Source of the DNA: Melghirimyces thermohalophilus
Lineage (GTDB): Bacteria; Bacillota; Bacilli; Thermoactinomycetales; DSM-45169
Assembly: GCF_900102685.1 (NCBI RefSeq)
Contig: NZ_FMZA01000010.1
Location: 1 to 64,000, forward strand
Direction: 5' to 3'
Length of the DNA: 64,000 bases
Every line of letters begins with the position of its first letter. Position 1 is the stretch's first letter. The position numbers and the translations under genes were made by a program. Below, in pieces: positions 17,324 through 26,573 of this stretch. Under the pieces are notes generated by a model. That model saw nothing but the letters and a program-made list of their open reading frames with translations, had not been told where the DNA came from and ran no database searches.

Positions 17324-18646
17324 GTGAGGCAAGTGGCGACCAAACACGAAAAAATTCTGGAATACATAGAAGGATTGGAGATTGGACATAAAATTTCGGT
17401 CCGTCAAATTGCCCGGGAGCTGGAGGTTAGCGAAGGGACCGCCTACCGTGCCATCAAAGAGGCAGAAAACCAGGGGCTGGTATCCACGGTGGAACGGGTG
17501 GGTACGGTCCGCATCGAGAAAAAGCACCGTTCCAAGATTGAACGGCTCACCTTCGCCGAAGTGGTCAATATTGTGGACGGTCAGGTGTTGGGCGGGAGCA
17601 CGGGGCTACACAAATCGCTGAGCCGGTTTGTCATCGGTGCGATGAAGTTGGAAGCGATGATTCGTTATGTGGAGCCGGGCAACCTTTTGATTGTCGGCAA
17701 TCGGGACAACGCTCACCGCATCTCCTTGGAACGAGGGGCGGCGGTTTTGATCACGGGGGGCTTTGATGCCACCGAGGAAGTGAAACAGCTGGCGGATCAG
17801 TTGGAACTGCCGGTTATCTCCTGTACATATGATACCTTTACTGTGGCGGCGATGATTAACCGTGCCATCTATGATCGGCTGATCAAAAAGGAGATTCTCT
17901 TGGTGGAAGATATGCTCAATCCTGATCAGCCTCCTGTATTCCTGCGCCTGGATGACCGGATATCCCGCTTTCACGAATCCGTGCGGGTGACCGAACACAG
18001 CCGGTATCCGGTGGTGGATGAACGTGGAAAGCTGCAAGGAATGGTGACGGCCAAAGACGTGGTGGGCCATGACCCTGAAGAGCGGATTGAGCGGGTGATG
18101 ACTCGACATCCGATCACCGTGACGCCGAAAACCTCCCTGGCCTCTGCCGCCCACGATATGGTGTGGGAAGGAATTGAGCTGTTGCCGGTTGTTAACGCTC
18201 AGTACCACCTGTTGGGTGTGATCAGTCGACAGGATGTGATCAAGTCCCTGCAGTATATGCAAAAACAGCCCCAGGTAGGGGAGACGATCAACGACCTGAT
18301 CACCAAGGGTTTTGAGGAAGGAAAAGGGAAAGATGGGGAGTTTGTGTTCCGCGGGATGGTGGCCCCGCAGATGACCGACCCCCTGGGCAATCTGTCTACC
18401 GGCGTGCTCACGTCATTGATAACGGAAGCGGCATACCGTCGCTTACGCCGGCAGCATAAGGGAGATATGGTGACCGATAACCTGGCTTTGTACACTTTGA
18501 AGCCGGTCCAGTTGGAACGGGAGATTCAAATTCACCCCCGCATCATCGAATTGGGCCGGAAAGTGGGAAAAGTAGACGTGGAAGTATATCACGACGGGCA
18601 TATGGTGGGTAAAGCGGTCGTGACAGCCCAGTTGATTGAACGGTGA
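17324..18646 (+). CDS. ytoI: HTH-DRTGG-CBS-hotdog regulator (YtoI)
   Basis: 440 residues with four modules: N-terminal winged helix (VRQIARELEVSEGTAYRAIK), DRTGG domain (about 70-180, ending LPVISCTYDTFTVA), paired CBS domains (about 200-310) and a C-terminal hotdog/thioesterase-like domain (GMVAPQMTDPLGNLSTGVLT onward). This architecture is that of YtoI, a nucleotide-sensing regulator of unknown targets. GTG start with GGGGGAAAG upstream. Followed by a terminator at 18687, so it is transcribed apart from the opuA genes. Confidence 0.9.
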   Translation: MRQVATKHEKILEYIEGLEIGHKISVRQIARELEVSEGTAYRAIKEAENQGLVSTVERVGTVRIEKKHRSKIERLTFAEVVNIVDGQVLGGSTGLHKSLSRFVIGAMKLEAMIRYVEPGNLLIVGNRDNAHRISLERGAAVLITGGFDATEEVKQLADQLELPVISCTYDTFTVAAMINRAIYDRLIKKEILLVEDMLNPDQPPVFLRLDDRISRFHESVRVTEHSRYPVVDERGKLQGMVTAKDVVGHDPEERIERVMTRHPITVTPKTSLASAAHDMVWEGIELLPVVNAQYHLLGVISRQDVIKSLQYMQKQPQVGETINDLITKGFEEGKGKDGEFVFRGMVAPQMTDPLGNLSTGVLTSLITEAAYRRLRRQHKGDMVTDNLALYTLKPVQLEREIQIHPRIIELGRKVGKVDVEVYHDGHMVGKAVVTAQLIER

Positions 18647-18686
18647 ACCAATTTCGCTAGAAACGGAAAAGTGTGATAAGATAACG

Positions 18687-18722
18687 AACCGGGCCGGTCG
18701 CCAAAACCGCCCGGTTTTGTGT
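18687..18722 (+). terminator. Terminator after ytoI
   Basis: AACCGGGC (18687-18694) pairs with GCCCGGTT (18709-18716); the loop is 14 bases and the descending arm runs into TTTTGTGTTT. Confidence 0.7.
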
Positions 18723-18862
18723 TTCGGGCTTGGTTGGAATGTGGAAATGGTGGCAACCCTAATTGTAGGGAAAATTAGATCAGGGAGTGGTTTCATATAC
18801 GTGAAAAGAAGTAGGTCTGATTTTGTGATTTGTGTGCAAAAAAAGTGGGTAAGGGGATTGAT

Positions 18863-20074
18863 ATGAAGAAGATTGAAGTGGAAAATGTGACCAAGATTTT
18901 TGGGCGCTCCCCCGCCAAAGGCCTGGAGTTGGTGCGGCAGGGAAAGAGCAAGGAAGAGATTTTAAAGGAGACGGGAATGACTGTCGGTGTCAACCGGGCT
19001 CAATTTTCCGTTGAGGCTGGTGAAGTCTTTGTCATCATGGGCCTTTCCGGAAGCGGAAAGTCCACTCTTGTACGCCTGTTAAACCGGCTGATCGAACCGA
19101 CAGAAGGTTCGGTGTGGCTGGATGGGGAAGATGTGACTGAGATGAACCGGGAAGAGCTGCGGCGGATTCGACGGACCAAGATGGGCATGGTGTTTCAGCG
19201 TTTTGCCCTGTTTCCCCATAAAAGTGTGCGGGAGAACGTGGAGTACGGGTTGGAAATTCAAGGGGTTTCTAAGGAAGAGCGCAAACAGAAAGCCTTGGAA
19301 TCTTTGCGTCTGGTCGGCCTCAATCCGTATGCTGATAGCCGTCCCAACCAGCTGTCCGGCGGTATGCAACAGCGGGTGGGGCTTGCCCGGGCGCTGGCCA
19401 ATGATCCAGATATCCTGTTGATGGACGAAGCCTTCAGCGCTCTAGACCCGCTCATTCGAAAAGATATGCAAGATGAGCTGATGGATCTGCAGTCTTCCAT
19501 GCAAAAAACGATCATTTTTATTACCCACGACTTGGACGAGGCCTTGCGCATCGGCGATCGAATCGCGCTGATGAAGGATGGAGAGATCGTCCAGATCGGG
19601 ACACCGGAGGAGATCCTGACCGATCCGGCTAATGCGTACGTGGAAAAATTCGTGGAAGATGTCAATCTGACCAAGATTTTGACCGCCGGCTCGATTATGA
19701 AACGGTCAGAAGCGTTGGTCTTCGGGAAGGAAGGTCCGAGGGTGGCTCTGAAACGAATGCGGGAACAAGGTACCTCCACCTTGATGGTGGTGGGCCGTGA
19801 CCGGAAGTTCCTCGGGATTTTGGCTGCTGAAGACGCCAAGGCGGTGGTGGAAGAGGAAAAAGAGATGGAAGATGTTTTGATTAAAGATGTGGTCCGTGTT
19901 GAAGAAGAGACTCCGGTCAGCGAACTTTTGCCGCAGATGGCGGAAAATCATTTTGCCTATCCGGCAGTCGTTACCGATGAAGAAGGGAAACTGCGCGGTG
20001 TGGTGGTGCGCGGGGCCATATTTGCCGCCCTGGCCGGTAATGGAAATGGGGTGAACACCGATGCCATTTCCTAA
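18863..20074 (+). CDS. opuAA: Glycine betaine ABC transporter, ATP-binding subunit
   Basis: 403 residues. ABC domain with Walker [10 protein letters not shown] near 54, signature LSGGMQQRVGLARAL near 163 and Walker B DILLMDEAFSALDP, followed by two CBS domains (about 280-395) that sense ionic strength in OpuA-type importers. I start it at the ATG at 18863, which has AAGGGG six bases upstream; an in-frame upstream ATG at 18830 has no ribosome site. It energises uptake of glycine betaine or proline betaine for osmoprotection. Overlaps opuAB by 14 bases. Confidence 0.93.
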   Translation: MKKIEVENVTKIFGRSPAKGLELVRQGKSKEEILKETGMTVGVNRAQFSVEAGEVFVIMGLSGSGKSTLVRLLNRLIEPTEGSVWLDGEDVTEMNREELRRIRRTKMGMVFQRFALFPHKSVRENVEYGLEIQGVSKEERKQKALESLRLVGLNPYADSRPNQLSGGMQQRVGLARALANDPDILLMDEAFSALDPLIRKDMQDELMDLQSSMQKTIIFITHDLDEALRIGDRIALMKDGEIVQIGTPEEILTDPANAYVEKFVEDVNLTKILTAGSIMKRSEALVFGKEGPRVALKRMREQGTSTLMVVGRDRKFLGILAAEDAKAVVEEEKEMEDVLIKDVVRVEEETPVSELLPQMAENHFAYPAVVTDEEGKLRGVVVRGAIFAALAGNGNGVNTDAIS

Positions 20075-20900
20075 ACTGCCACTGGACCGGTGGATCGAGC
20101 AGATTGTGAATTGGCTGATGGAGAATCTCACCATCCTGTTTGACTTGATCTCCAATCTGGTGGAACCGACGGTCGGTTTCTTCGAGATGCTGCTGACCTT
20201 GGCTCCGCCGGTGATCACGGCAGTGGTGATCGGGTTTTTGGCCTTGTTGGCCAGTCGTTTATCGGTCGCCTTGTTCACCTTGTTCGGCTTGTTGCTGATT
20301 CAAAACTTGCAATTGTGGACACAGGCAACCAGTACCATTTCCCTAGTATTGACCGCTTCCCTTATCTCCGTGATTGTCGGTGTTCCCCTGGGGATTTGGG
20401 TAGCCCGGAGCAAAGGGATGAAGAACATCATCACCCCGGTACTGGATTTCATGCAGACGATGCCTGCATTTGTCTATTTGATTCCCGCTGTCTTCTTCTT
20501 TGAACTGGGGGCGGTACCTGGGGTGATCGCATCGGTGATCTTCGCCATGCCCCCGACGATCCGGCTGACCAACTTGGGAATCCGCCAGGTGGACCAAGAT
20601 CTGATTGAGGCCGCCGATGCCTTTGGGTCCACTTCTGCGCAAAAGCTGTTTAAAGTACAGCTGCCTCTGGCCAAGTCGACGATGATGGCTGGAGTCAACC
20701 AGACGATCATGCTGTCTCTGTCTATGGTGGTGATCGCCTCTATGATCGGCGCCGGCGGACTGGGGGCGGTCGTATTGGAAGGAATCAGCCGCCTGGAAGT
20801 GGGACAAGGCTTTGAAGGCGGTTTAGCCATCGTGATTATCGCGATTGTACTGGATCGAATCACACAAAGTCTCGGCAAGAAAAGTGAAAAAACCTCTTGA
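20061..20900 (+). CDS. opuAB: Glycine betaine ABC transporter, permease
   Basis: 279 residues with an N-terminal helix, then the six-helix binding-protein-dependent permease domain (MQTMPAFVYLIPAVFFFELG near 132; EAADAFGSTSAQKLFKVQLPLA near 185, the EAA loop that contacts OpuAA). Length equals OpuAB alone, with no fused substrate-binding domain. No opuAC follows: the next gene is on the other strand behind a long hairpin. The system needs a binding protein from elsewhere in the genome. Confidence 0.93.
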   Translation: MPFPKLPLDRWIEQIVNWLMENLTILFDLISNLVEPTVGFFEMLLTLAPPVITAVVIGFLALLASRLSVALFTLFGLLLIQNLQLWTQATSTISLVLTASLISVIVGVPLGIWVARSKGMKNIITPVLDFMQTMPAFVYLIPAVFFFELGAVPGVIASVIFAMPPTIRLTNLGIRQVDQDLIEAADAFGSTSAQKLFKVQLPLAKSTMMAGVNQTIMLSLSMVVIASMIGAGGLGAVVLEGISRLEVGQGFEGGLAIVIIAIVLDRITQSLGKKSEKTS

Positions 20901-20903
20901 GAA

Positions 20904-20948
20904 AACGAAAACACCTTCTTCCTGTGGCGGGAAGAAGGTGTTTTCGTT
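20904..20948. terminator. Long bidirectional terminator between opuAB and ytpI-like gene
   Basis: A perfect 19-base stem (20904-20922 with 20930-20948) with a seven-base loop sits tail-to-tail between opuAB and the minus-strand gene whose stop is at 20950. Both sides carry A/T-rich tails. Confidence 0.8.
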
Positions 20949-20949
20949 C

Positions 20950-21237
20950 TCAGCTGGATTTGCGCTCCTCCGCTTCCGATTGCTGCCGCTTGTTTAAGGA
21001 TATCCCTTGTATAGTGAAAACAACGCCGACCAACAGCATGAACCAGCCGCCCATATCCCCTTCAATCACGATATTGAAGAGATTGGTAAAGATGAGGATA
21101 AGTCCGATCCAGAAAAACGCTTTGGCCTGGAAACGTTTTTTGTCTTTGGTTTTTCGATACTCCAACAAAGCGAAGATCATCCGGACGACCATAAACAGCA
21201 CAAAAGCGATCAGAAATAAGATGAGAAGACCTTCCAC
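20950..21237 (-). CDS. Small YtpI-like membrane protein
   Basis: 95 residues with three hydrophobic segments (about 3-24, 42-60, 65-82) and a charged tail. The helix spacing and RxxFxAKAFFWIGLILIF stretch resemble the YtpI family and its neighbour at 21338, so the two look like paralogues; resemblance is modest. Function unknown. It is the last gene of the ytrH-ytrI minus-strand group and ends at the hairpin shared with opuAB. Confidence 0.65.
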   Translation of the reverse strand: MEGLLILFLIAFVLFMVVRMIFALLEYRKTKDKKRFQAKAFFWIGLILIFTNLFNIVIEGDMGGWFMLLVGVVFTIQGISLNKRQQSEAEERKSS

Positions 21238-21303
21238 AGATTTGTTCCCTCCTCCGTTTTGGATACAAGGCTATGATATCGGAAAATTTGATCACCGAGC
21301 AAG

Positions 21304-21325
21304 AAAAAGCCCGGAATTTCCGGGC
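21304..21325 (-). terminator. Terminator after ytpI
   Basis: On the minus strand GCCCGGA pairs with TCCGGGC over a three-base loop and is followed by TTTTTCTT. It ends the 21338 gene and separates it from its downstream paralogue. Confidence 0.75.
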
Positions 21326-21337
21326 AAGGGCCATGTG

Positions 21338-21634
21338 TTACTGCTGCTCCTCCAGTTTTTTACGGTAAAAATTCCTTGCTCTGAGGCCGAAAATCAGGTT
21401 GTATATGCCGAGGGCTCCGACTGCGATCATGAGCAGGCGAATCCACCAGTCTCCTAGAGAGATTCCCTGCATCAGGGCGACAGCGATAAACATGAGGCCC
21501 ATGTTGATGTTCATTTGGGCTCGGTGTTTCAGTTGGTCTAAGCCATCTGCTCGTCGCCCGGCAATGCTGTTGGAAAAAGTGCGGATCGCGGTGACGACGA
21601 CAACGATGATCAAGAATACCATAAACAGTTGCAT
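21338..21634 (-). CDS. ytpI: YtpI family membrane protein
   Basis: 98 residues, three hydrophobic segments (1-18, 45-62, 65-82) and a short basic tail (RNFYRKKLEEQQ). The pattern KHRAQMNINMGLMFIAVALM in the second helix is that of YtpI, which in Bacillus lies between ytoI and the ytrI/ytrH genes, as here. Function unknown. The B. subtilis neighbour nrnA (ytqI) is missing from this interval. Confidence 0.72.
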   Translation of the reverse strand: MQLFMVFLIIVVVVTAIRTFSNSIAGRRADGLDQLKHRAQMNINMGLMFIAVALMQGISLGDWWIRLLMIAVGALGIYNLIFGLRARNFYRKKLEEQQ

Positions 21635-21709
21635 ATAGAAGCCTCCAAATGTATGTATCGATAGAAGGCGCCACCGCCTGGGGGACGGTAGGGCGCCTAT
21701 AGGGAAGGA

Positions 21710-21946
21710 TCAGGAACAATGGGAATCGGCAGTTCCCGGGGGGCAATCACTGGCGGGATGACCATCGGAAGCTTCGGGGAAAAACCAAGATCCGATCGGC
21801 GTCCGGTCGACTCGGACCGACAGATCCATCCCATTCAGCTCTTTTTCGATCAACGTGGCTACCTCTTGGGTCTCCGCATAGGCAGAATATCCATGCTTCA
21901 GTTTTTCCACCTTCGCTTTGGCCAAACGTTTTCGGCTGATAATCAA
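21710..21946 (-). CDS. Small hypothetical protein
   Basis: 78 residues, no membrane segment. Basic start (MIISRKRLAKAKVEKLKHG), an alpha/beta pattern AETQEVATLIEKELN that could support a ferredoxin-like or thioredoxin-like fragment, and a Pro/Cys-rich end. Start is TTG with AGGGGGGA about eight bases before. It sits between ytrI and ytpI on the same strand. I do not recognise the family. Confidence 0.6.
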   Translation of the reverse strand: MIISRKRLAKAKVEKLKHGYSAYAETQEVATLIEKELNGMDLSVRVDRTPIGSWFFPEASDGHPASDCPPGTADSHCS

Positions 21947-22049
21947 CAGAATCCCCCCTTATCTATGTATATGATACACCTTAGGTGGGCGTTTGGCGAT
22001 TGTCCATTCGAAATTCTTATTTTTAATATGGATCACATGGCTTTGTTCC

Positions 22050-22571
22050 CTATTCCTCCGTTTCTTTTTGTTTTTCCTGGGCAACCACCCAGATCTTCAA
22101 TTTGGTTCCGACAAAGGTGAGGTATTTGAGTCGGATTTGAAAAGACTTCGATGTCGCTGTCCCTTTCTGATCCTGATCGATTTGGATGATGCGCTTGGCC
22201 ATCATCGTGTCCAATACTTCCGGGTTGTCACTCACCCAATGGACCGATTTGCCTACAAAGGGCTGCAAGATCTCCTGTATCTCCTTACGGATTTTGTCCT
22301 GATAAAATTGACTTTCATTTGTAGGCAACTCCACTTCCACGGAAACATCCTGTCCGATGTATTGGGTGTCGTGATGTTTGTTTAAATCCTTTTCTAACAT
22401 CTGGATTTTTTTGTACTTCTCGTTGTTGCGGTAATAAAGATTGTTTCGCTCCAAATAGAGGGAGTCCAGCTTTTGTCCGTATAAAAGATTCATCGCTGTG
22501 AGGCCTCCGATCAATCCGAAGAGAAAGGCGACGACGATCCGTAACAACTGCACGCGAGTCGATCGGTTCAT
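22050..22571 (-). CDS. ytrI: Sporulation membrane protein YtrI
   Basis: 173 residues: one N-terminal membrane helix (about 9-30), a coiled-coil-like stretch (LDSLYLERNNLYYRNNEKYK then KIQMLEKDLN), then an extracytoplasmic alpha/beta domain. This is the layout of YtrI, needed for efficient sporulation in B. subtilis and made with YtrH under sigma-E. It begins one base after the ytrH stop. Confidence 0.87.
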   Translation of the reverse strand: MNRSTRVQLLRIVVAFLFGLIGGLTAMNLLYGQKLDSLYLERNNLYYRNNEKYKKIQMLEKDLNKHHDTQYIGQDVSVEVELPTNESQFYQDKIRKEIQEILQPFVGKSVHWVSDNPEVLDTMMAKRIIQIDQDQKGTATSKSFQIRLKYLTFVGTKLKIWVVAQEKQKETEE

Positions 22572-22898
22572 TTACAGATCCCCTTGAATAAACCAACGGA
22601 TCAGCACGGTTCCGAAGTGAGCCCCGAAAAAGGCGCTCAAAATGAAGATGAGCTGTTGGAATACCTGGCTCATCTCTCCGCCCAGGATATGGACTTCAAA
22701 AGATTTGATTGTATCGAAGGTCCCACCCAGTGCAGCGACCAGGGCCCAGATCTTTAGATGTTCCGACATCCTGAGCATCGTATCCATCGGCGGTTCATTA
22801 CCGAAGAATGCACCGATCCCTCCTAGCAAGGTGCCCCCGAGTACAACGCCCAAAGCAATACAATAGTTTAATACCGTGGTCGACCAAAACTCTCCCAT
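22572..22898 (-). CDS. ytrH: Sporulation membrane protein YtrH
   Basis: 108 residues with three hydrophobic helices, matching YtrH (GVVLGGTLLGGIGAFFGNEP; SQVFQQLIFILSAFFGAHFG). I start it at the ATG at 22898, preceded by AAAGGCGG; an upstream in-frame TTG at 22937 has no ribosome site. YtrH and YtrI are membrane proteins required for normal spore formation. A sigma-E-type -10 lies about 100 bases upstream. Divergent from dnaE. Confidence 0.87.
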   Translation of the reverse strand: MGEFWSTTVLNYCIALGVVLGGTLLGGIGAFFGNEPPMDTMLRMSEHLKIWALVAALGGTFDTIKSFEVHILGGEMSQVFQQLIFILSAFFGAHFGTVLIRWFIQGDL

Positions 22899-22996
22899 CC
22901 CCACACCGCCTTTGTCCAACAAAGATCCTTGGTTCAATTTATGAAGGAAGGAACCCGATTATGTGGACGAGGGTTTCGTCTCAACCTCGGATGGGG

Positions 22997-23004
22997 ACTG
23001 TATG
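22997..23004 (-). promoter_or_regulatory. Sigma-E-type -10 for ytrH-ytrI
   Basis: CATACAGT on the minus strand equals the sigma-E -10 consensus CATACAnT. The -35 region (GCATCGG about 15 bases upstream) is only a partial match. B. subtilis ytrHI is sigma-E controlled, which supports it. Confidence 0.45.
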
Positions 23005-23028
23005 TTCGCCTCTACTTGTCCGATGCGT

Positions 23029-23034
23029 TATAAT
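23029..23034 (+). promoter_or_regulatory. -10 element of dnaE
   Basis: A consensus TATAAT lies 30 bases before the dnaE start. The -35 position is weak (TTCGCC). Assigned from position. Confidence 0.5.
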
Positions 23035-23063
23035 AGGAGGACCAATTCTTAAGGAAAAATCGG

Positions 23064-26000
23064 GTGAAGACGATGAACGGTTCCTTTGTCCACCTCCATG
23101 TGCATACGGAATACAGTCTCCTGGATGGAGCGGCCCGGATCGACCAACTGGTCGATGAGGCCAAGGCGACCGGTTTCGATGCGCTGGCCATCACCGATCA
23201 CGGCGCTATGTACGGGGTCCTGCCTTTCTACAAAGCCTGCAAACGGGCTGGGATCCGTCCCATCATCGGGTGTGAAGTGTACTTGACACCGGGACGGTTG
23301 GAAGAGCGTCCTAACCCTCGGGAAAATCGGAACCATCACCTGCTCTTGTTAGCAGAGACGCTAGAGGGGTACCGCAATCTGATGAAAATCGTCAGTGAGG
23401 CCCATTTGAAGGGATTCCATTACAAACCGCGAGTGGACAAGGAGCTGCTTCGCCGCTACCATCGCGGTTTAATCGCTACCAGTGCCTGTCTGGCCGGGGA
23501 GATTCCCCAGGCGATCCTGCAGGGTCAGTTTGATAACGCCCGGCGGATGGCGCAGGAATACCGGGAGATTTTCGGGGAGGGGAATTTTTTCCTGGAACTG
23601 CAAGACCATGGCATTCCCGAACAACAAAAGGTGAATCGTCATCTGATCTCCTTGGCCCGGGAACAGCAATTGCCTCTGGTGGCGACCAACGATCTCCACT
23701 ATGTGAATCAGACCGACCACGAGATGCACGACTGTCTCCTGTGTATCGGGACCAACCGTCGCTTGGAGGAACAGGACCGGTTGCGGTTTCCGACTGATCA
23801 ATTTTACCTGAAGTCGACGGAAGAGATGGAAAGATTGTTCGGCTATATACCCGAGGCCTTGGAAAATACCCAGCGGATCGCCGAGCGGTGTCAAGTGGAG
23901 ATTCCTATCGGCGAACGGCTTCTACCCCGTTTTCCCCTGCCTGAAGGAACGGATGCCCCGTCCCGGTTACGGGAGTTGTGCCAAAAAGGGGCGGAGAAAC
24001 GATATCGCACCGTCACCCCTGAAGTGAAAAAACGGTTGGATTATGAGCTGTCTGTGATTGAGAACATGGGGTTTAGTGATTACTTCCTGATCGTGTGGGA
24101 CTTTGTCCGCTTTGCCCGGGAGCAGGGTATCGCCGTCGGTCCCGGACGAGGTTCGGCGGCTGGCAGCCTGGTGGCTTACGTGCTGGGGATTACGAATATC
24201 GATCCGATTCGGTACAAGCTCCTGTTTGAGCGGTTTCTCAACCCGGAACGGGTCAGTATGCCGGATATCGACATCGATTTCAACGACGAGCGGCGGGATG
24301 AAGTGATCGACTATGTGACCCGTAAGTACGGATCGGATCGAGTGGCCCAGATCATTACCTTCGGTACGATGGCTCCCCGTGCAGCGGTTCGCGATGTGGG
24401 GCGCGTGATGGGTTTGCCCTATACCGAGGTGGATCGGGTCGCCAAGATGATCCCTTCAGGACCGGGGGTCAAACTGGAACGGGTGATGGAGAGGGGCTCG
24501 GAATTGGACCGAGCCGTTCGGGAAGATCCTCGTGTGGCTCGCTTGATGGAAAACGTGCGGAAAGTAGAAGGCTTTCCACGCCACGTGTCCACCCATGCGG
24601 CGGGGGTGGTCATCTCGGATACGCCTCTGACGGATCATGTCCCCCTGGAGGAGGGAACAGGCGGAATCAGCCTGACCCAATATCCGATGGAGGCTTTAGA
24701 AGAGATCGGGCTGCTTAAGGCGGATTTTTTGGGTTTGCGCAACCTAACAGTGATCGAGCGGACCATTGAGGCCGTCCGGGAGGCGGAAGGGACGGAGATT
24801 GACTTCAACGGTTCCGATTATGATGATCCGGTCACCTACCGTATGCTCTGTCGGGGAGAGACCACCGGCGTATTTCAGTTGGAATCTGCAGGGATGCGGA
24901 AGGTGTTGCGGGATCTGCAGCCGGAGGATTTTGAGGATGTGATCGCCGTGCTCGCCCTGTACCGTCCCGGGCCGATGGAGCAGATTCCACGGTTTATCCG
25001 GGCCAAGCACGGTCAGGAGCAGGTCCATTATCCCCATCCGGACTTGAAACCGATCCTGGCGGATACCTACGGAATTATCGTCTACCAGGAGCAGATCATG
25101 AGGATAGCGGCCAAGATGGCCGGCTTTAACCTGGGACAGGCGGACATCCTGCGACGAGCCGTCTCCAAAAAAAAGAGAGATGTTCTCGATCAGCAGCGGA
25201 AGAACTTCGTCGAGGGGTGCCTTCGCCAAGGATATACGGAAGAGATCGGCCACAAAGTATACGACCTGATTCTCCGCTTCGCCGATTACGGATTTAACCG
25301 TAGTCATGCCGCCGCTTATGCGGTGCTTGCCTACGAGACGGCTTATCTGAAAGCCAACTATCCCCTTTATTATATGGCGGCTTTGTTGACGACGGTGATG
25401 GGAAACCACAGCAAGATGGCGGAGTATGTTGAAGCTTGCCGACAAAGCGGGATCTCGGTGCTTCACCCAGATATCAATGAGAGTGAGCGTACCTTTGCCG
25501 TCCGGGAGGGAGCGATTCGGATGGGGTTGGCCGCCGTGAAAAATGTGGGCACCCATGCGATTACGGACATCCTTAAGGAGCGCCGCAAAAAGCCATACCG
25601 AGACCTCTTCGATTTTTGTCGGCGGGTCAACCTGCGTACTTGTAACCGTCGAGTGATTGAATCCCTGATCCAGTGCGGGGCGATGGACAGCCTCCCGGGG
25701 CATCGTGCGCAGCTTTTGGCCATGCTGGATGAAGCGATGGAAAGAGGCGGTGAGTTGCAACGCCGGCAATCGGAAGATCAGCTCCAATTATTTGACGAGG
25801 TGGAGGACGATCCGTCCCCCCGCTTTTCCTATGATGGGGTAAAGCCCTTTTTAAGGCGGGAAGTACTGGAGATGGAACGAGAGCTGCTGGGACTGTATCT
25901 CTCCGGTCACCCGCTGGATGAGTTCCGTGATACCGTTGCTTCCCGTACCTCTCACACCTTGGAGGCGCTGGAAACAGGGCGGGAGAAGGAACGAGTGACT

Positions 26001-26564
26001 GTAGCCGGACTGATCCGGGATGTGAAAGCGATCACCACCCGTAAAGGGGAACCGATGGCTTTTGTCACCCTTGAGGATTTTTCCCGGCAGGCGGAAATGG
26101 TCGTCTTTCCACGAACCTTGCGACAATACCGGACCCTGTTGCAGGTTGATCGGCCTGTTATCGTCTCCGGTCGCTTGAACCAGCATGAAAATGGGGTTAA
26201 ATTGCTGGCGGATACCGTGGAGGATCTGCAGCGTCTGGCGAGGACGGCGGAACGGGTACGGGAGTCACCGGCCGACGGCGGACTCGATCCGGAAAAGAGG
26301 TTGATCGCCTACATTCGGATCCCCCGAGATAAAGAAGGGCCTCGTTTGCTCAATCGGCTGAAACAGGTGTTAACCTCCCTGCACGGGAAAGTGCCGGTTC
26401 GCCTTTTCTATGAGGGCTCCCATCAAATCCGCGAACTTCCGGTGGATAAGTATGGCATTCACCCTTCCCCAGAACTGAAACGTCGCGTGGAGGAAATGAT
26501 GGGGAACAATTCCTTTCATGTCAAAGAAGAACCGCTTCGCACCCGCGACGGGCGGGGAACATAA
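23064..26564 (+). CDS. dnaE: DNA polymerase III subunit alpha (DnaE)
   Basis: 1166 residues, the Gram-positive DnaE replicative polymerase that extends RNA primers before PolC takes over. PHP domain at the N-terminus (HLHVHTEYSLLDG; AITDHGAMYG), class C catalytic aspartates in MPDIDIDFNDERRDEVIDYV near 408, finger and tandem HhH regions, and an OB fold near 985-1080 (VTVAGLIRDVKAITTRKGEP). Start is GTG at 23064 with AAGGA eight bases upstream; the ATG at 23073 is too far from it. It heads the dnaE-to-pyk block. Confidence 0.97.
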   Translation: MKTMNGSFVHLHVHTEYSLLDGAARIDQLVDEAKATGFDALAITDHGAMYGVLPFYKACKRAGIRPIIGCEVYLTPGRLEERPNPRENRNHHLLLLAETLEGYRNLMKIVSEAHLKGFHYKPRVDKELLRRYHRGLIATSACLAGEIPQAILQGQFDNARRMAQEYREIFGEGNFFLELQDHGIPEQQKVNRHLISLAREQQLPLVATNDLHYVNQTDHEMHDCLLCIGTNRRLEEQDRLRFPTDQFYLKSTEEMERLFGYIPEALENTQRIAERCQVEIPIGERLLPRFPLPEGTDAPSRLRELCQKGAEKRYRTVTPEVKKRLDYELSVIENMGFSDYFLIVWDFVRFAREQGIAVGPGRGSAAGSLVAYVLGITNIDPIRYKLLFERFLNPERVSMPDIDIDFNDERRDEVIDYVTRKYGSDRVAQIITFGTMAPRAAVRDVGRVMGLPYTEVDRVAKMIPSGPGVKLERVMERGSELDRAVREDPRVARLMENVRKVEGFPRHVSTHAAGVVISDTPLTDHVPLEEGTGGISLTQYPMEALEEIGLLKADFLGLRNLTVIERTIEAVREAEGTEIDFNGSDYDDPVTYRMLCRGETTGVFQLESAGMRKVLRDLQPEDFEDVIAVLALYRPGPMEQIPRFIRAKHGQEQVHYPHPDLKPILADTYGIIVYQEQIMRIAAKMAGFNLGQADILRRAVSKKKRDVLDQQRKNFVEGCLRQGYTEEIGHKVYDLILRFADYGFNRSHAAAYAVLAYETAYLKANYPLYYMAALLTTVMGNHSKMAEYVEACRQSGISVLHPDINESERTFAVREGAIRMGLAAVKNVGTHAITDILKERRKKPYRDLFDFCRRVNLRTCNRRVIESLIQCGAMDSLPGHRAQLLAMLDEAMERGGELQRRQSEDQLQLFDEVEDDPSPRFSYDGVKPFLRREVLEMERELLGLYLSGHPLDEFRDTVASRTSHTLEALETGREKERVTVAGLIRDVKAITTRKGEPMAFVTLEDFSRQAEMVVFPRTLRQYRTLLQVDRPVIVSGRLNQHENGVKLLADTVEDLQRLARTAERVRESPADGGLDPEKRLIAYIRIPRDKEGPRLLNRLKQVLTSLHGKVPVRLFYEGSHQIRELPVDKYGIHPSPELKRRVEEMMGNNSFHVKEEPLRTRDGRGT

Positions 26565-26573
26565 TCTATTGTC

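Noticed and set aside
18830-18862. An upstream start for opuAA
   Set aside because: The ATG at 18830 has no ribosome site, while ATG 18863 has AAGGGG at good spacing and gives the usual MKKIEVENVTK start.
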